A stretch of DNA of 64,000 nucleotides, taken from the NCBI GenBank assembly GCA_902799185.1, contig CADBZO010000005.1, positions 1 through 64,000 on the forward strand, in the 5' to 3' direction. This stretch comes from an uncultured Bacteroidales bacterium (lineage in GTDB: Bacteria; Bacteroidota; Bacteroidia; Bacteroidales; Paludibacteraceae). The notes beneath the pieces are model-generated. The model had not been told where the DNA came from, did no database searches, and saw only the letters and a list, made by a program, of their open reading frames with translations. The position numbers and the translations under genes were made by a program. Positions 40,921-49,119 of this stretch are shown one piece after another (the stretch's first letter is position 1; every line of letters begins with the position of its first letter).

Positions 40921-41100
40921 ATGCATATCGGTATTACTGAAATCATCATCATCGCCCTCATCGTTCTGCTGCTCTTCGGCGGCAAGAAAATCCCTGAACT
41001 GATGAAGGGTCTGGGCAAAGGCGTCAAGTCCTTCAAGGACGGCATGAAAGAAGGCGACGAAGAAGAGAAAAAAGAAAACGAAGAAATTCGTAATTCTTAA
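40921..41100 (+). CDS. tatA: Sec-independent protein translocase TatA
   Basis: A 59-residue protein: [20 protein letters not shown] is the single membrane helix, followed by the hallmark [20 protein letters not shown] amphipathic helix and an acidic tail. TatA forms the pore of the twin-arginine pathway for folded proteins. It lies between a Tat substrate and tatC, an unusually direct genetic link. No tatB is present, as in minimal TatA-TatC systems where TatA does both jobs. Confidence 0.95.
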   Translation: MHIGITEIIIIALIVLLLFGGKKIPELMKGLGKGVKSFKDGMKEGDEEEKKENEEIRNS

Positions 41101-41123
41101 TTTTTAATTCGTAATTTAAACTC

Positions 41124-41870
41124 GTGCCGAGTTTTTGGGATCATCTGGACGAACTGCGCAGCGTGCTGATACGTTGCGTGGTGGCGTGGGGTATCTGCGC
41201 GGTAGCGGCGTTCTGCTTCCGCGACGCGTTGTTCGCCTTTCTCTTCGCCCCTGCCCATCCGGATTTTATCACGTATTGTTTGCTACGCTCCCTCCCTTGT
41301 GAGGAGGGTTGGGGAGAGGTTTCGGTCTCTTTCATCAACACCCAATTAGCCGCCCAATTCACCACCCATATGCAGGTGGCGGCGCTGGCAGGTCTGGTGA
41401 TAGCCTTCCCTTACTTGGTATGGCAGCTTTACGGCTTTCTCTCACCGGCGCTTTATGCCAACGAGAAACGCGCTGCGGGACGGATTATCGGTTTCGGCAC
41501 GCTGCTTTTCCTCTGCGGCGTGGCGCTCAACTATCTGGTCATCTTCCCTTTCGCGTTCCGTTTCCTGGCTACTTACCAAGTGCAGCCGGAGGTGGTGAAC
41601 CAAATAGCATTGGACTCCTATGTCTCCACGCTGCTGATACTCTCGTTGCTGATGGGTTTTCTCTTTGAGATGCCGCTGGTGGCGTGGGCACTCGGCAAAG
41701 CGGGACTCCTGGAAGCCGCATGGCTCAAACGGTACCGCCGCCATGCCCTCGTGGCGCTTATGATAGTAGCGGCAGTGATCACCCCCACGGGCGACGCGTT
41801 CACGCTCTTGCTCGTCACCATTCCGCTGTATCTGCTCTACGAACTATCTATCATGGTCACGCCCAAATGA
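41124..41870 (+). CDS. tatC: Sec-independent protein translocase TatC
   Basis: A 248-residue membrane protein with six helices that recognises twin-arginine signals. It starts with GTG and the family opening SFWDHLDELR; FEMPLVAW near 180 and VITPTGDAFTLLLVTIPLYLLYE near 215 are conserved. The first periplasmic loop contains LRSLPCEEGWGEVSVS near 53-68, encoded by an in-frame copy of the CCCTCTCC palindromic repeat (41288-41319), an insertion in a loop that tolerates length change. The stop overlaps the start of the TonB receptor gene (ATGA). Confidence 0.95.
   Translation: MPSFWDHLDELRSVLIRCVVAWGICAVAAFCFRDALFAFLFAPAHPDFITYCLLRSLPCEEGWGEVSVSFINTQLAAQFTTHMQVAALAGLVIAFPYLVWQLYGFLSPALYANEKRAAGRIIGFGTLLFLCGVALNYLVIFPFAFRFLATYQVQPEVVNQIALDSYVSTLLILSLLMGFLFEMPLVAWALGKAGLLEAAWLKRYRRHALVALMIVAAVITPTGDAFTLLLVTIPLYLLYELSIMVTPK
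41288..41319. repeat. CCCTCTCC palindromic repeat inside tatC
   Basis: CTCCCTCCCTTGTGAGGAGGGTT then GGGGAGAGG, a degenerate copy of the element at 9071 and 62837, in frame within the first periplasmic loop of TatC. Confidence 0.7.
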
Positions 41871-43759
41871 AAATCCGCATCCTCTGCATAGCACTCTTTG
41901 CTTTGATTCTCCTGCCACTTCGGGCAGTCGAAACAACCGATACCTTGCGCACAGTGGACTTGCAGGAGGTGGTGGCCACCGGCACACGAACGAGCACCGA
42001 CCCACGCCTGTTGCCGGTGACGGTGAACGTAGTGGGCGAAGAGGTCTTGACGGAGAAACAGCAGCCGAATATCCTGCCGACCTTGACCGAGCAGGTGCCG
42101 GGACTCTTTATCACCCAGCGCGGTGTCATCGGCTACGGCGTGAGTACCGGCGGTTCGGGTGGTATTAGGGTGCGTGGTATCGGCGGACAGCCTAATACCG
42201 ATGTGTTGGTGCTCATTGACGGTCTGCCGCAATACGCCGGCCTGTACGGCCACCCGATAGCGGACAACTACCAGACTTCGATGGCGGAGAGGGTAGAGGT
42301 CATCCGTGGTCCCGCGTCCCTCTATTACGGCTCCAACGCCATGGGAGGTGTCATCAATATCGTCACCCACCGGCCCAAGCAAGACACCATCCTCACGCGT
42401 CTCCATGCGCAGGGCGGTTCGTTCGGTTCGGTGGATGCCGGAATAACGAACCAACTGCGTCGTGGCAAATGGAGCGAAGCGGCGGGCTTCAACTACGTGC
42501 GTACCAGCGGCCACAGGGAGAACACGGCGTTCTCGCAGTACAGCGGTTTTGCACGGCTCGGCTATGACATCAATGCCCATTGGGCGCTCCAAGCCACGGG
42601 TAACATTGCTTATTTCAATACCGCTAATCCGGGTACGGTGACTGCCCCTGTCTATGACAGCCGTCAGCATATTCTCCGCGGTATGGCGACCCTCTCGGCG
42701 GAGAATCATTACGACCGAACGGAAGGAGCCATCCGCGCGTATTACTCCGGCGGCAGGCACCGTATCAACGACGGGCACAAGGCTTCCGAGCCTGCACCGG
42801 CAACCGAGTATAACCACACCGACCTCATGCTTGGCGTGAGTGCCTACCAGACCGTCCGGCTCTTCCGCGGTAACCATACCACCTTCGGCTTTGACTACCA
42901 GCATTTCGGCGGACACGTGTGGAACAAGGGACTAAGTGACCGGGTACCAAGTACCAAGGACATTATTCGCAAGACCCAATACGAGTTGGCAGGATATATA
43001 GATTTCCGGCAAGAGGTGGTCCATTGGTTCTCGTTGGATGCCGGAGTGCGGTTGGGCTGGCATTCCGTAGCAGGATTCTACTACGCACCGCAGGCGGGAC
43101 TCTCGTTCCTCTTGCCTCATGACGCGCAACTCAAAGCCGTGGTCTCTCGCGGTTTCCGCAATCCGACTATCCGCGAACTCTATATGTATGCGCCGGCGAA
43201 CGACAGCCTGCAGGCGGTCAGTCTCTGGAACTACGAACTGTCGTACAAGCAATACCTTCTCAACGGGCGCATACGCGTAGGCGCGAACATCTTCTATCTG
43301 CACGCGAAGAACATGATTGAGACGCGTCCTGTTGACGGACGGCCTCGTAACGTGAACACCGGCGAAATGAAGAACGCCGGAGCCGAAGTGGAGTTCTCCG
43401 CCCGCGTGTGGCAGGGGCTCATCCTCGGCGCCAACTACAGCTACCTCTATATGGCGAACCCCGTTCTGGCTGCCCCGGAGCACAAGCTGAATATCTCCCT
43501 CGCGTACCACCATGACCGTTTCCGTATCGGTACGAACGTGCAATATATCCACGGTCTCTATACCCAACTGCCGACGTCTGGCAATGGAGGTAAGAAGCAA
43601 AACTTCTGTCTCTGGTCTGCCCATGCGGCAGGGCGTATCTGGCGCGAGTTGTGGGTAACGCTCACGGCGGATAATATCCTCGGCACCGAATATGAAATCA
43701 ATGCCGGTTTCCCGATGCCCAAAATAACCGTCATGGCGGGACTGCAGTTTGCTTTTTAA
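41867..43759 (+). CDS. TonB-dependent outer-membrane receptor
   Basis: A 630-residue receptor: signal peptide (ILCIALFALILLPLRA), plug domain from about 28 (VDLQEVVATGTRT as TonB box region; VEVIRGPASLYYGSNAMGGVINIVT near 143) and a 22-strand-type barrel ending with VMAGLQFAF. It lacks the carboxypeptidase-like extension and the SusD partner of glycan receptors, so a metal chelate or cofactor is the more likely ligand. Its start overlaps the tatC stop. A word repeat (42934-42960) is translated as DRVPSTKD in a probable loop. Confidence 0.92.
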   Translation: MKIRILCIALFALILLPLRAVETTDTLRTVDLQEVVATGTRTSTDPRLLPVTVNVVGEEVLTEKQQPNILPTLTEQVPGLFITQRGVIGYGVSTGGSGGIRVRGIGGQPNTDVLVLIDGLPQYAGLYGHPIADNYQTSMAERVEVIRGPASLYYGSNAMGGVINIVTHRPKQDTILTRLHAQGGSFGSVDAGITNQLRRGKWSEAAGFNYVRTSGHRENTAFSQYSGFARLGYDINAHWALQATGNIAYFNTANPGTVTAPVYDSRQHILRGMATLSAENHYDRTEGAIRAYYSGGRHRINDGHKASEPAPATEYNHTDLMLGVSAYQTVRLFRGNHTTFGFDYQHFGGHVWNKGLSDRVPSTKDIIRKTQYELAGYIDFRQEVVHWFSLDAGVRLGWHSVAGFYYAPQAGLSFLLPHDAQLKAVVSRGFRNPTIRELYMYAPANDSLQAVSLWNYELSYKQYLLNGRIRVGANIFYLHAKNMIETRPVDGRPRNVNTGEMKNAGAEVEFSARVWQGLILGANYSYLYMANPVLAAPEHKLNISLAYHHDRFRIGTNVQYIHGLYTQLPTSGNGGKKQNFCLWSAHAAGRIWRELWVTLTADNILGTEYEINAGFPMPKITVMAGLQFAF

Positions 43760-43780
43760 CAACCTCAAAAACATATATTT

Positions 43781-45163
43781 ATGAAAAAAACATTCCTTTG
43801 TACTTTGTGCTTGGTCACTCTGTCCCTTTTCCTCGGCTGCGCGAAGAAGGCAACAGCGGAGCCGCAGACAGCCGGTAATGACAAGCCGGTCGTGTATATG
43901 ACGCAGGAGATTTCTCCGGCGGCATTGGTGCGTATCTACGAAGCACTCGGCCGTCCTGCCGAGGGACGTGTGGCGGTGAAGATCTCTACGGGTGAGGCGG
44001 GCGGTCACAACTACCTCAAGCCCGAACTGATCCGTCAGCTGGTGAACGGCGTGAACGGTACGATCGTGGAGTGCAACACCGCCTATCCGGGCAAACGTAA
44101 CTCCTTCGAGGCGCATTGGCAGACGATCAAGGACCATGGCTTCCTCGACATAGCATCCGTGGATCTCATGGACGAGGAGGGAAGCATGCGTATCCCGGTA
44201 CAGGATAGTACATGGGTCCATTACGACCTCGTCGGTTCGCACCTCGCCAACTATGACTTCATGATCAACCTCGCCCATTTCAAGGGTCATGCCATGGGCG
44301 GCTTCGGCGGAGTGCTCAAGAACCAGTCTATTGGTGTCGCTTCGGCGGCAGGCAAGGCGTATATCCATTCCGCCGGTGTGACGGAGGATGTGGACGAGTG
44401 CTGGTCGCACACGGCCAACCAAGACGGTTTCTTGGAGTCCATGGCGGCTGCGGCGCAGGCGGTGCATAACTATTTCGGCGGTGAGCGGATCCTGTATATC
44501 AACGTGGTCAACAACCTCTCCGTGGATTGCGACTGCGACAGCCATCCGGCGGCACCGGAGATGAACGACATCGGTATTCTCGCCTCCCTCGACCCCGTGG
44601 CACTTGACCAGGCATGCGTGGACCTGGTATTCAACTACCCGTCCAAAGAGGGCGATGACGCAGCGGCACTCATCGAGCGTATCAACTCGCGTCATGGCAT
44701 CCACATCCTCGAACACGCCGCCAAGATCGGTTTGGGTTCGCGCGAATACCAACTCGTTTCGATTGACGGCGAAGACATGCTGGCGCGACTCAACGGGCAG
44801 CAGCTCAGTCTGATTGTCCGCAACGCCGGACTGACGACCGAATACCACCAGCACGGTGTGAACGACCTGCTGCAACTGTTGGAGAACGAACCGCAGCGTC
44901 TGCAAGGCGCCGTGGTGGCGGACAAGATGATCGGCAAGGCGGCAGCTGCACTCATGGCAGTAGGCGGTGTGAAGCAGGTACATACTAACCTCATCTCTAC
45001 GCCTGCGCGAGAGATGCTGGAGAAAGCGGGTGTGCAGGTCACAGCCGCCGAAGAGGTGGAGATGATCCTCAACCGCGACCAGACGGGGCAGTGTCCCATG
45101 GACAAAAGCCTCAATGAGACCGACGACCCGTCGGAGTGCGTGGCTATTCTGAAAAACAAATAG
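43781..45163 (+). CDS. DUF362-DUF1893 fusion lipoprotein
   Basis: A 460-residue lipoprotein (CLVTLSLFLGC). Residues about 35-325 are a DUF362 domain (KISTGEAGGHNYLKPELI near 67; NLAHFKGHAMGGFGGVLKN near 165; SLDPVALDQACVDL near 270), residues about 330-455 a DUF1893 domain (RLNGQQLSLIVRNAGLTTEY; VADKMIGKAAAALMAVGGVKQV). DUF362 proteins are linked to Fe-S or ferredoxin-type redox processes. The first hydrophobic stretch of the signal is encoded by an inverted GTACAAAG/GTGAC word repeat (43797-43832). Twenty bp separate it from the TonB receptor gene. Confidence 0.88.
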   Translation: MKKTFLCTLCLVTLSLFLGCAKKATAEPQTAGNDKPVVYMTQEISPAALVRIYEALGRPAEGRVAVKISTGEAGGHNYLKPELIRQLVNGVNGTIVECNTAYPGKRNSFEAHWQTIKDHGFLDIASVDLMDEEGSMRIPVQDSTWVHYDLVGSHLANYDFMINLAHFKGHAMGGFGGVLKNQSIGVASAAGKAYIHSAGVTEDVDECWSHTANQDGFLESMAAAAQAVHNYFGGERILYINVVNNLSVDCDCDSHPAAPEMNDIGILASLDPVALDQACVDLVFNYPSKEGDDAAALIERINSRHGIHILEHAAKIGLGSREYQLVSIDGEDMLARLNGQQLSLIVRNAGLTTEYHQHGVNDLLQLLENEPQRLQGAVVADKMIGKAAAALMAVGGVKQVHTNLISTPAREMLEKAGVQVTAAEEVEMILNRDQTGQCPMDKSLNETDDPSECVAILKNK

Positions 45164-45178
45164 TTCGCTGCCGCTTTT

Positions 45179-45865
45179 ATGACCACCGAACTGCTGATAG
45201 ATAACCGGCCGTGCATGGTCTATGCCATGCCGGAGCCGCGGTGCCTTGTGCTGACCACGCTCGGCGCACACGAACGCAAGGATTTTGAGACGCTGGCGCA
45301 GATGATAACCCAACAGACTTCCGTGCCTTTTGTTCTTGCGGCGTTCACGATAGGCGACTGGGAAGCCGAACTCGCGCCGTGGGCGGACTCGGCGCTGTCC
45401 CAACGCCCGGAAGTGGGCACGCAGGCAGGCGCAACGCTGGATTTTGTGGCAAACGCGCTTCTGCCCGAAATGCAAGGCCTGTACGGCTCGCTGCCGGTCA
45501 TCCTTGGCGGCTATTCGCTGGCAGGTCTGTTCGCGCTCTGGGCGGCGTACCAACAGCCACTCTTTGCGGCCGTGGCTGCCGCCTCGCCATCGGTGTGGAT
45601 ACGCGGCTGGATGTCTTTTGTACAAAGCCACGCGCTCCTCACGCCGAAGGTCTATCTCAGTCTGGGTATCAAAGAGGAGAAGACCCGCAACAGCGCTCTT
45701 GCGCAGGTGGGCGACAACATCCGTGCGTACCATGAGTTATTGACGCACTCGCTCGGCGAGGAACACACCGCGCTCGTCTGGCACAACGGCGGCCATTTCA
45801 CCGACTGCACCCTCCGCCTCGCCCAAGCCATAACTTGGTGCATCAACCGTATAACAACCCTATAA
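45179..45865 (+). CDS. Alpha/beta-hydrolase-fold protein (putative esterase)
   Basis: A 228-residue cytosolic protein. GGYSLAGLFALWAAYQQ near 109 is the nucleophile elbow with Ser112, NGGHFTD near 202 supplies the His, and the Asp is probably near 160-170. No signal peptide. The shape is that of small esterases of the enterochelin-esterase type. It starts 15 bp after the DUF362 gene, so it should share its transcript. The substrate is unknown. Confidence 0.8.
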   Translation: MTTELLIDNRPCMVYAMPEPRCLVLTTLGAHERKDFETLAQMITQQTSVPFVLAAFTIGDWEAELAPWADSALSQRPEVGTQAGATLDFVANALLPEMQGLYGSLPVILGGYSLAGLFALWAAYQQPLFAAVAAASPSVWIRGWMSFVQSHALLTPKVYLSLGIKEEKTRNSALAQVGDNIRAYHELLTHSLGEEHTALVWHNGGHFTDCTLRLAQAITWCINRITTL

Positions 45866-45936
45866 ACGGCCGGTGGTGGTCAATTATTTCTACCACGAGA
45901 CCATCACCAAATCCGCGCAAAGAAAGCAAATTGAGT

Positions 45937-46566
45937 ATGGAAAACAAACTGGCAATGACTTTTGACGAGATTTACCGACAGATGCAGTGGACGCGTGAGC
46001 CCGCAAAAGTAGAGGAAAAAGACGGCGTGATTGCCGTCACCACCAAACCGCATACCGACCTCTGGCAGCGGACGTACTACCACTTCCGCAATGACAATGC
46101 GCCTGTGCTCCAGATGAAGACCAACGAGCGGTTCTTTTCGTTTGTCGTCAAGACCGATTTTTCGCAGAGCCACCACCGGTTCGACCAGTGCGGTATTGTG
46201 ATGTACCTCGATAGCGAGAACTGGCTCAAAGCGTCCGTAGAGTACGAGAACGGGCAGTTCCAACACCTCGGTTCGGTGGTCACCAACGGCGGCTATTCGG
46301 ACTGGGCAACGACGGCTATCCCGGCGGACGTAAAAACGATGTGGTACCGCTTCTCGCGGCGGGAGGACGATTATTGCATCGAGAGTTCGGCGGACGGCGT
46401 ACATTTCAGCCAGATGCGCATCTGCCACATCCACGCCGGAGCCGGAGAGATACGTTTCGGTATCTATGCCTGTTCGCCGGAGGACTCGTCATTCACGGCT
46501 TTGTTCTCAAATATGAAAATCACCGCCTGCGCATGGCATGCCCATGACGGACAGCAACCGGATTAG
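45937..46566 (+). CDS. DUF1349 (concanavalin-like) protein
   Basis: A 209-residue protein of the DUF1349 family, a beta-sandwich related to lectin-like domains: KPHTDLWQRTYYHF near 35, DQCGIVMYLDSENWLKASVEYENG near 80-103, FGIYACSPE near 180. No signal peptide. The family role is unclear; some members resemble carbohydrate-binding folds. The ATG at 45937 is preferred to an earlier start inside the hydrolase gene because the family begins with the region around MTFDEIY. Confidence 0.82.
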   Translation: MENKLAMTFDEIYRQMQWTREPAKVEEKDGVIAVTTKPHTDLWQRTYYHFRNDNAPVLQMKTNERFFSFVVKTDFSQSHHRFDQCGIVMYLDSENWLKASVEYENGQFQHLGSVVTNGGYSDWATTAIPADVKTMWYRFSRREDDYCIESSADGVHFSQMRICHIHAGAGEIRFGIYACSPEDSSFTALFSNMKITACAWHAHDGQQPD

Positions 46567-46569
46567 GCC

Positions 46570-47454
46570 ATGACGCAGAAGCAGAAAACAGTTCTCGGCT
46601 TTGCAGCCGGAGTGGCGGCGGGTGTCTCGTACGGACTGAATCCGCTGTTCGGCAAACCGCTTTTGGACGGCGGCGTGCCGGTGTTGTCGCTCCTGTTCTT
46701 CCGTTATGCCATCTCGGCGGTGATCTTAGGTCTCTGGATGGCGTTCCGGCATGAGTCTTTCCGCGTCAACGGACGGGAAATGCGGCTGCTGGTCGTGCTC
46801 GGCTGTCTGTTCGCCGCCAGCAGTGTCTTTCTCTTCGAGTCGTACCGGTTCATCCTTTCAGGGCTGGCAACGACCTTCGTTTATCTGTATCCGGTCTTTG
46901 TGGCGCTTATCATGGTCGGGCTGCATGTCTATCCCCAATGGCAGGTATGGCTGTCTATAGCCGCCACGGTTGCGGGAGTGGTCTTGCTCAGCTGGCCCGC
47001 CGCCGGAACAGAGATTCACTGGCTCGGCATTGTTCTCGCGGCAATGTCCGCTTTGAGTTACGCCGTTTATCTGGTGATTGTCAACCGCTCGCAGCGTATC
47101 AAACATATCTCCGAACACATGCTCACGTTCTATGGTCTGGTGGTGGGTGCCATCGCTTTTCTGGCGTACCTGCTTATTGACGGAACGCCGGTGTTGCAAG
47201 GCATAGACACCACTCCGGACGTGCTGAATCTCATCGGCTTGGCTATCTTCCCGACTATGATAGCCATGCTGACAATAGCCCTTTCCACGCGCCTTATCGG
47301 ACCGGCCAAAACGTCTGTCTTGGGCGCTTTCGAACCCGTAACGGCTATCTTGGTCGGCACGCTGGTCTTTGGCGAACCGCTGACGGTGAATATCCTCGCC
47401 GGCATCGTCATCTGCATCGCTGCCGTCCTGTTCATGATCCTCAGCGAGAAGTAA
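46570..47454 (+). CDS. EamA/DMT-family transporter
   Basis: A 294-residue inner-membrane protein with ten helices in two EamA repeats. The family exports metabolites such as amino acids, and includes YdcZ/RhaT-like carriers. KTSVLGAFEPVTAILVGTLVFGE near 250-272 is the typical second-repeat signature. It starts three bases after the DUF1349 gene and closes the co-oriented series. The substrate cannot be told. Confidence 0.9.
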   Translation: MTQKQKTVLGFAAGVAAGVSYGLNPLFGKPLLDGGVPVLSLLFFRYAISAVILGLWMAFRHESFRVNGREMRLLVVLGCLFAASSVFLFESYRFILSGLATTFVYLYPVFVALIMVGLHVYPQWQVWLSIAATVAGVVLLSWPAAGTEIHWLGIVLAAMSALSYAVYLVIVNRSQRIKHISEHMLTFYGLVVGAIAFLAYLLIDGTPVLQGIDTTPDVLNLIGLAIFPTMIAMLTIALSTRLIGPAKTSVLGAFEPVTAILVGTLVFGEPLTVNILAGIVICIAAVLFMILSEK

Positions 47455-47665
47455 AAATGAAATGGCAAAAACGGCGTTTTTTGCATGGTTTTGGTGTATT
47501 TGTAAATGCTTGAAATATAAATAGTTGCAGCGTTTTTGTAATAGCAAAGTCTAGGATACCTCCGATGTGCCCCCGATGCACCCCTTATTCCCCCTTTATT
47601 CGCTACCTGAAATCCACCGGAACGCGGTAGCTGAGAGGTCTTTGAAAAATAAAAAAACGTGTATG

Positions 47666-47697
47666 CTTGCATATGTCAGAAAAATATTGTAACTTTG
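47666..47697 (+). promoter_or_regulatory. Promoter at the left edge of the defence island
   Basis: CTTGCATATGTCA and TAACTTTG (47690-47697), 20 bp apart, 26 bp before the Fic fragment. It may now drive the whole island, as no other promoter of this quality is seen before hsdR. Confidence 0.75.
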
Positions 47698-47723
47698 CAC
47701 GCAGTTTTGCGTGCAGAAAGAAA

Positions 47724-47927
47724 ATGAAGGCAACATCAGACATATTACAGACTATTGCCCGCTATCGCCAGTTGGGCATCGAGGAGCAGATTGACTACAA
47801 AAAATTCTACTTGTATTCCATCATTACGCACTCTACCGCGCTATCAATAGATACCGAGAACGAGAATTACCTTGTGGGACCTTATGAGGAAATACCGAAT
47901 AAGCGAAAACCGGTCATTGGGAGATAA
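47724..47927 (+). pseudogene. N-terminal fragment of a Fic-family protein
   Basis: A 67-residue frame. The first 39 residues, with ILQTIARYRQLGIEEQ and YKKFYLYSIITHSTA, match the usual N-terminus of Bacteroidales Fic proteins, where an inhibitory motif (S/T-x-x-x-E-G-N or EGST) would follow at once. Here the frame turns into SIDTENENYLVGPYEE and stops, so the inhibitory and catalytic parts are missing. It keeps a good promoter. I read it as the remains of a Fic gene cut by insertion of the island genes; a short protein may still be made. Confidence 0.6.
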
Positions 47928-47952
47928 TCGAAAAATAGCATCATCTGTCCCC

Positions 47953-47972
47953 ACCGAGCGATGAGCGGGAGA
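47953..47972. repeat. Left 20-bp direct repeat around the YhcG-like gene
   Basis: CCACCGAGCGATGAGCGGGA, identical to 49052-49071. Each copy is followed within about 60 bp by ACAAAGATAT and the start codon of the next gene. Confidence 0.8.
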
Positions 47973-48012
47973 TGAGCGGGAGAAAAGCTAAAGAAAGAAA
48001 AGACAAAGATAT

Positions 48013-49065
48013 ATGGCAGATATAGAGAAAATCAATCCGACCAAAATAGTTTCTGCGGAACTTCTCGGTGACTTGCGGAAGATAATCGATTCCGCTCGTT
48101 CCCACGTAGCTGCTACCGCTAATTATGAGTTGACGGCGATGTATTGGCATATCGGTGACCGCATCAATCGCGATGTGCTGAATAACGAGCGTGCTGAATA
48201 TGGCAAGCAAATTGTGTCGACGCTATCGACACAATTACAACAAGAGTATGGAACGAAGGGATTTGATGAAAAAAGTATCCGTCGAATGATGCAATTTGCC
48301 CAGACATTTCCCGATTTTCAAATTGTCGCACCACTGGCGCGAAAATTGTCATGGTCTCATTTTCAAATAGTTATGCCGATTAAGGATGCACTCCAACGAG
48401 AGTTTTATCTAACCATGGCAGCAACCGAAAGATGGAGCAGAAGGACGCTCCAAGCCAAGATTGATGGCATGTTGTATGAACGCACAGCGATTGCTACAAA
48501 ACCGGAGGAACTGATCAAGCAGGAACTGGCAGATTTGCGTGATAACGAGACTCTGTCTCCGGATTTGGTGTTCAAGAGCCCTTATTTCTTGGAGTTTACA
48601 GGTCTCAAAGGCATGTATTCAGAGAAATCGCTGGAAGATAGTCTGGTCGTGCATTTAGAGCAGTTTATCATGGAGTTGGGCAACGGCTTTACGTTTGTGG
48701 AGCGCCAGAAACGAATGATCATTGACGGCGAGGACTTTTATTTGGATCTGCTATTCTATCACCGCAAGTTGCATCGTTTGATAGCTATAGACCTCAAACT
48801 CGGTCGTTTCAAAGCGCAGTACAAGGGTCAAATGGAGTTGTATCTGCGTTGGTTGGAGCAGAATGAGATGCAGCCGGACGAAGAGTCACCGCTTGGATTA
48901 CTATTGTGTACGGAAGGAAGCGAGGAACAGATAAACTTGCTTCAATTGGATAAGTCGGGCATCCGGGTAGCGCAATATCTGACCGAACTACCATCCAAAG
49001 AGGTTCTTCTGCGCCAATTACAAAAATCCTTAGCCGCCGCCAAAGAATTATCCACCGAGCGATGA
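48013..49065 (+). CDS. YhcG-like nuclease (DUF1016, PD-(D/E)xK)
   Basis: A 350-residue protein. The N-terminal DUF1016 helical domain covers about 1-170 (SHVAATANYELTAMYWHIGDRI; QLSWSHF-like LARKLSWSHFQIV near 110) and the C-terminal PD-(D/E)xK nuclease domain about 180-340 (GEDFYLDLLFYHRKLHRLIAIDLKLGRF with the Asp and Asp-x-Lys core). Such proteins occur with type I restriction systems and other defence genes and probably cut DNA. Its last codons and stop are part of a 20-bp direct repeat, which suggests insertion of this gene as a module. Confidence 0.92.
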   Translation: MADIEKINPTKIVSAELLGDLRKIIDSARSHVAATANYELTAMYWHIGDRINRDVLNNERAEYGKQIVSTLSTQLQQEYGTKGFDEKSIRRMMQFAQTFPDFQIVAPLARKLSWSHFQIVMPIKDALQREFYLTMAATERWSRRTLQAKIDGMLYERTAIATKPEELIKQELADLRDNETLSPDLVFKSPYFLEFTGLKGMYSEKSLEDSLVVHLEQFIMELGNGFTFVERQKRMIIDGEDFYLDLLFYHRKLHRLIAIDLKLGRFKAQYKGQMELYLRWLEQNEMQPDEESPLGLLLCTEGSEEQINLLQLDKSGIRVAQYLTELPSKEVLLRQLQKSLAAAKELSTER

Positions 49066-49071
49066 GCGGGA
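49052..49071. repeat. Right 20-bp direct repeat around the YhcG-like gene
   Basis: Same sequence as 47953-47972. It supplies the last codons (STER) and the stop of the YhcG-like gene. Confidence 0.8.
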
Positions 49072-49119
49072 CAAGACCGAGAGACGAGCGAGAAATAAAA
49101 TTATAGAATAAACAAAGAT

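Noticed and set aside
42932..45733. A 933-codon open frame on the minus strand across the TonB receptor, DUF362 and hydrolase genes.
   Set aside because: It crosses three clear plus-strand genes and is His/Arg-rich without domain; a typical artefact of biased codon use.
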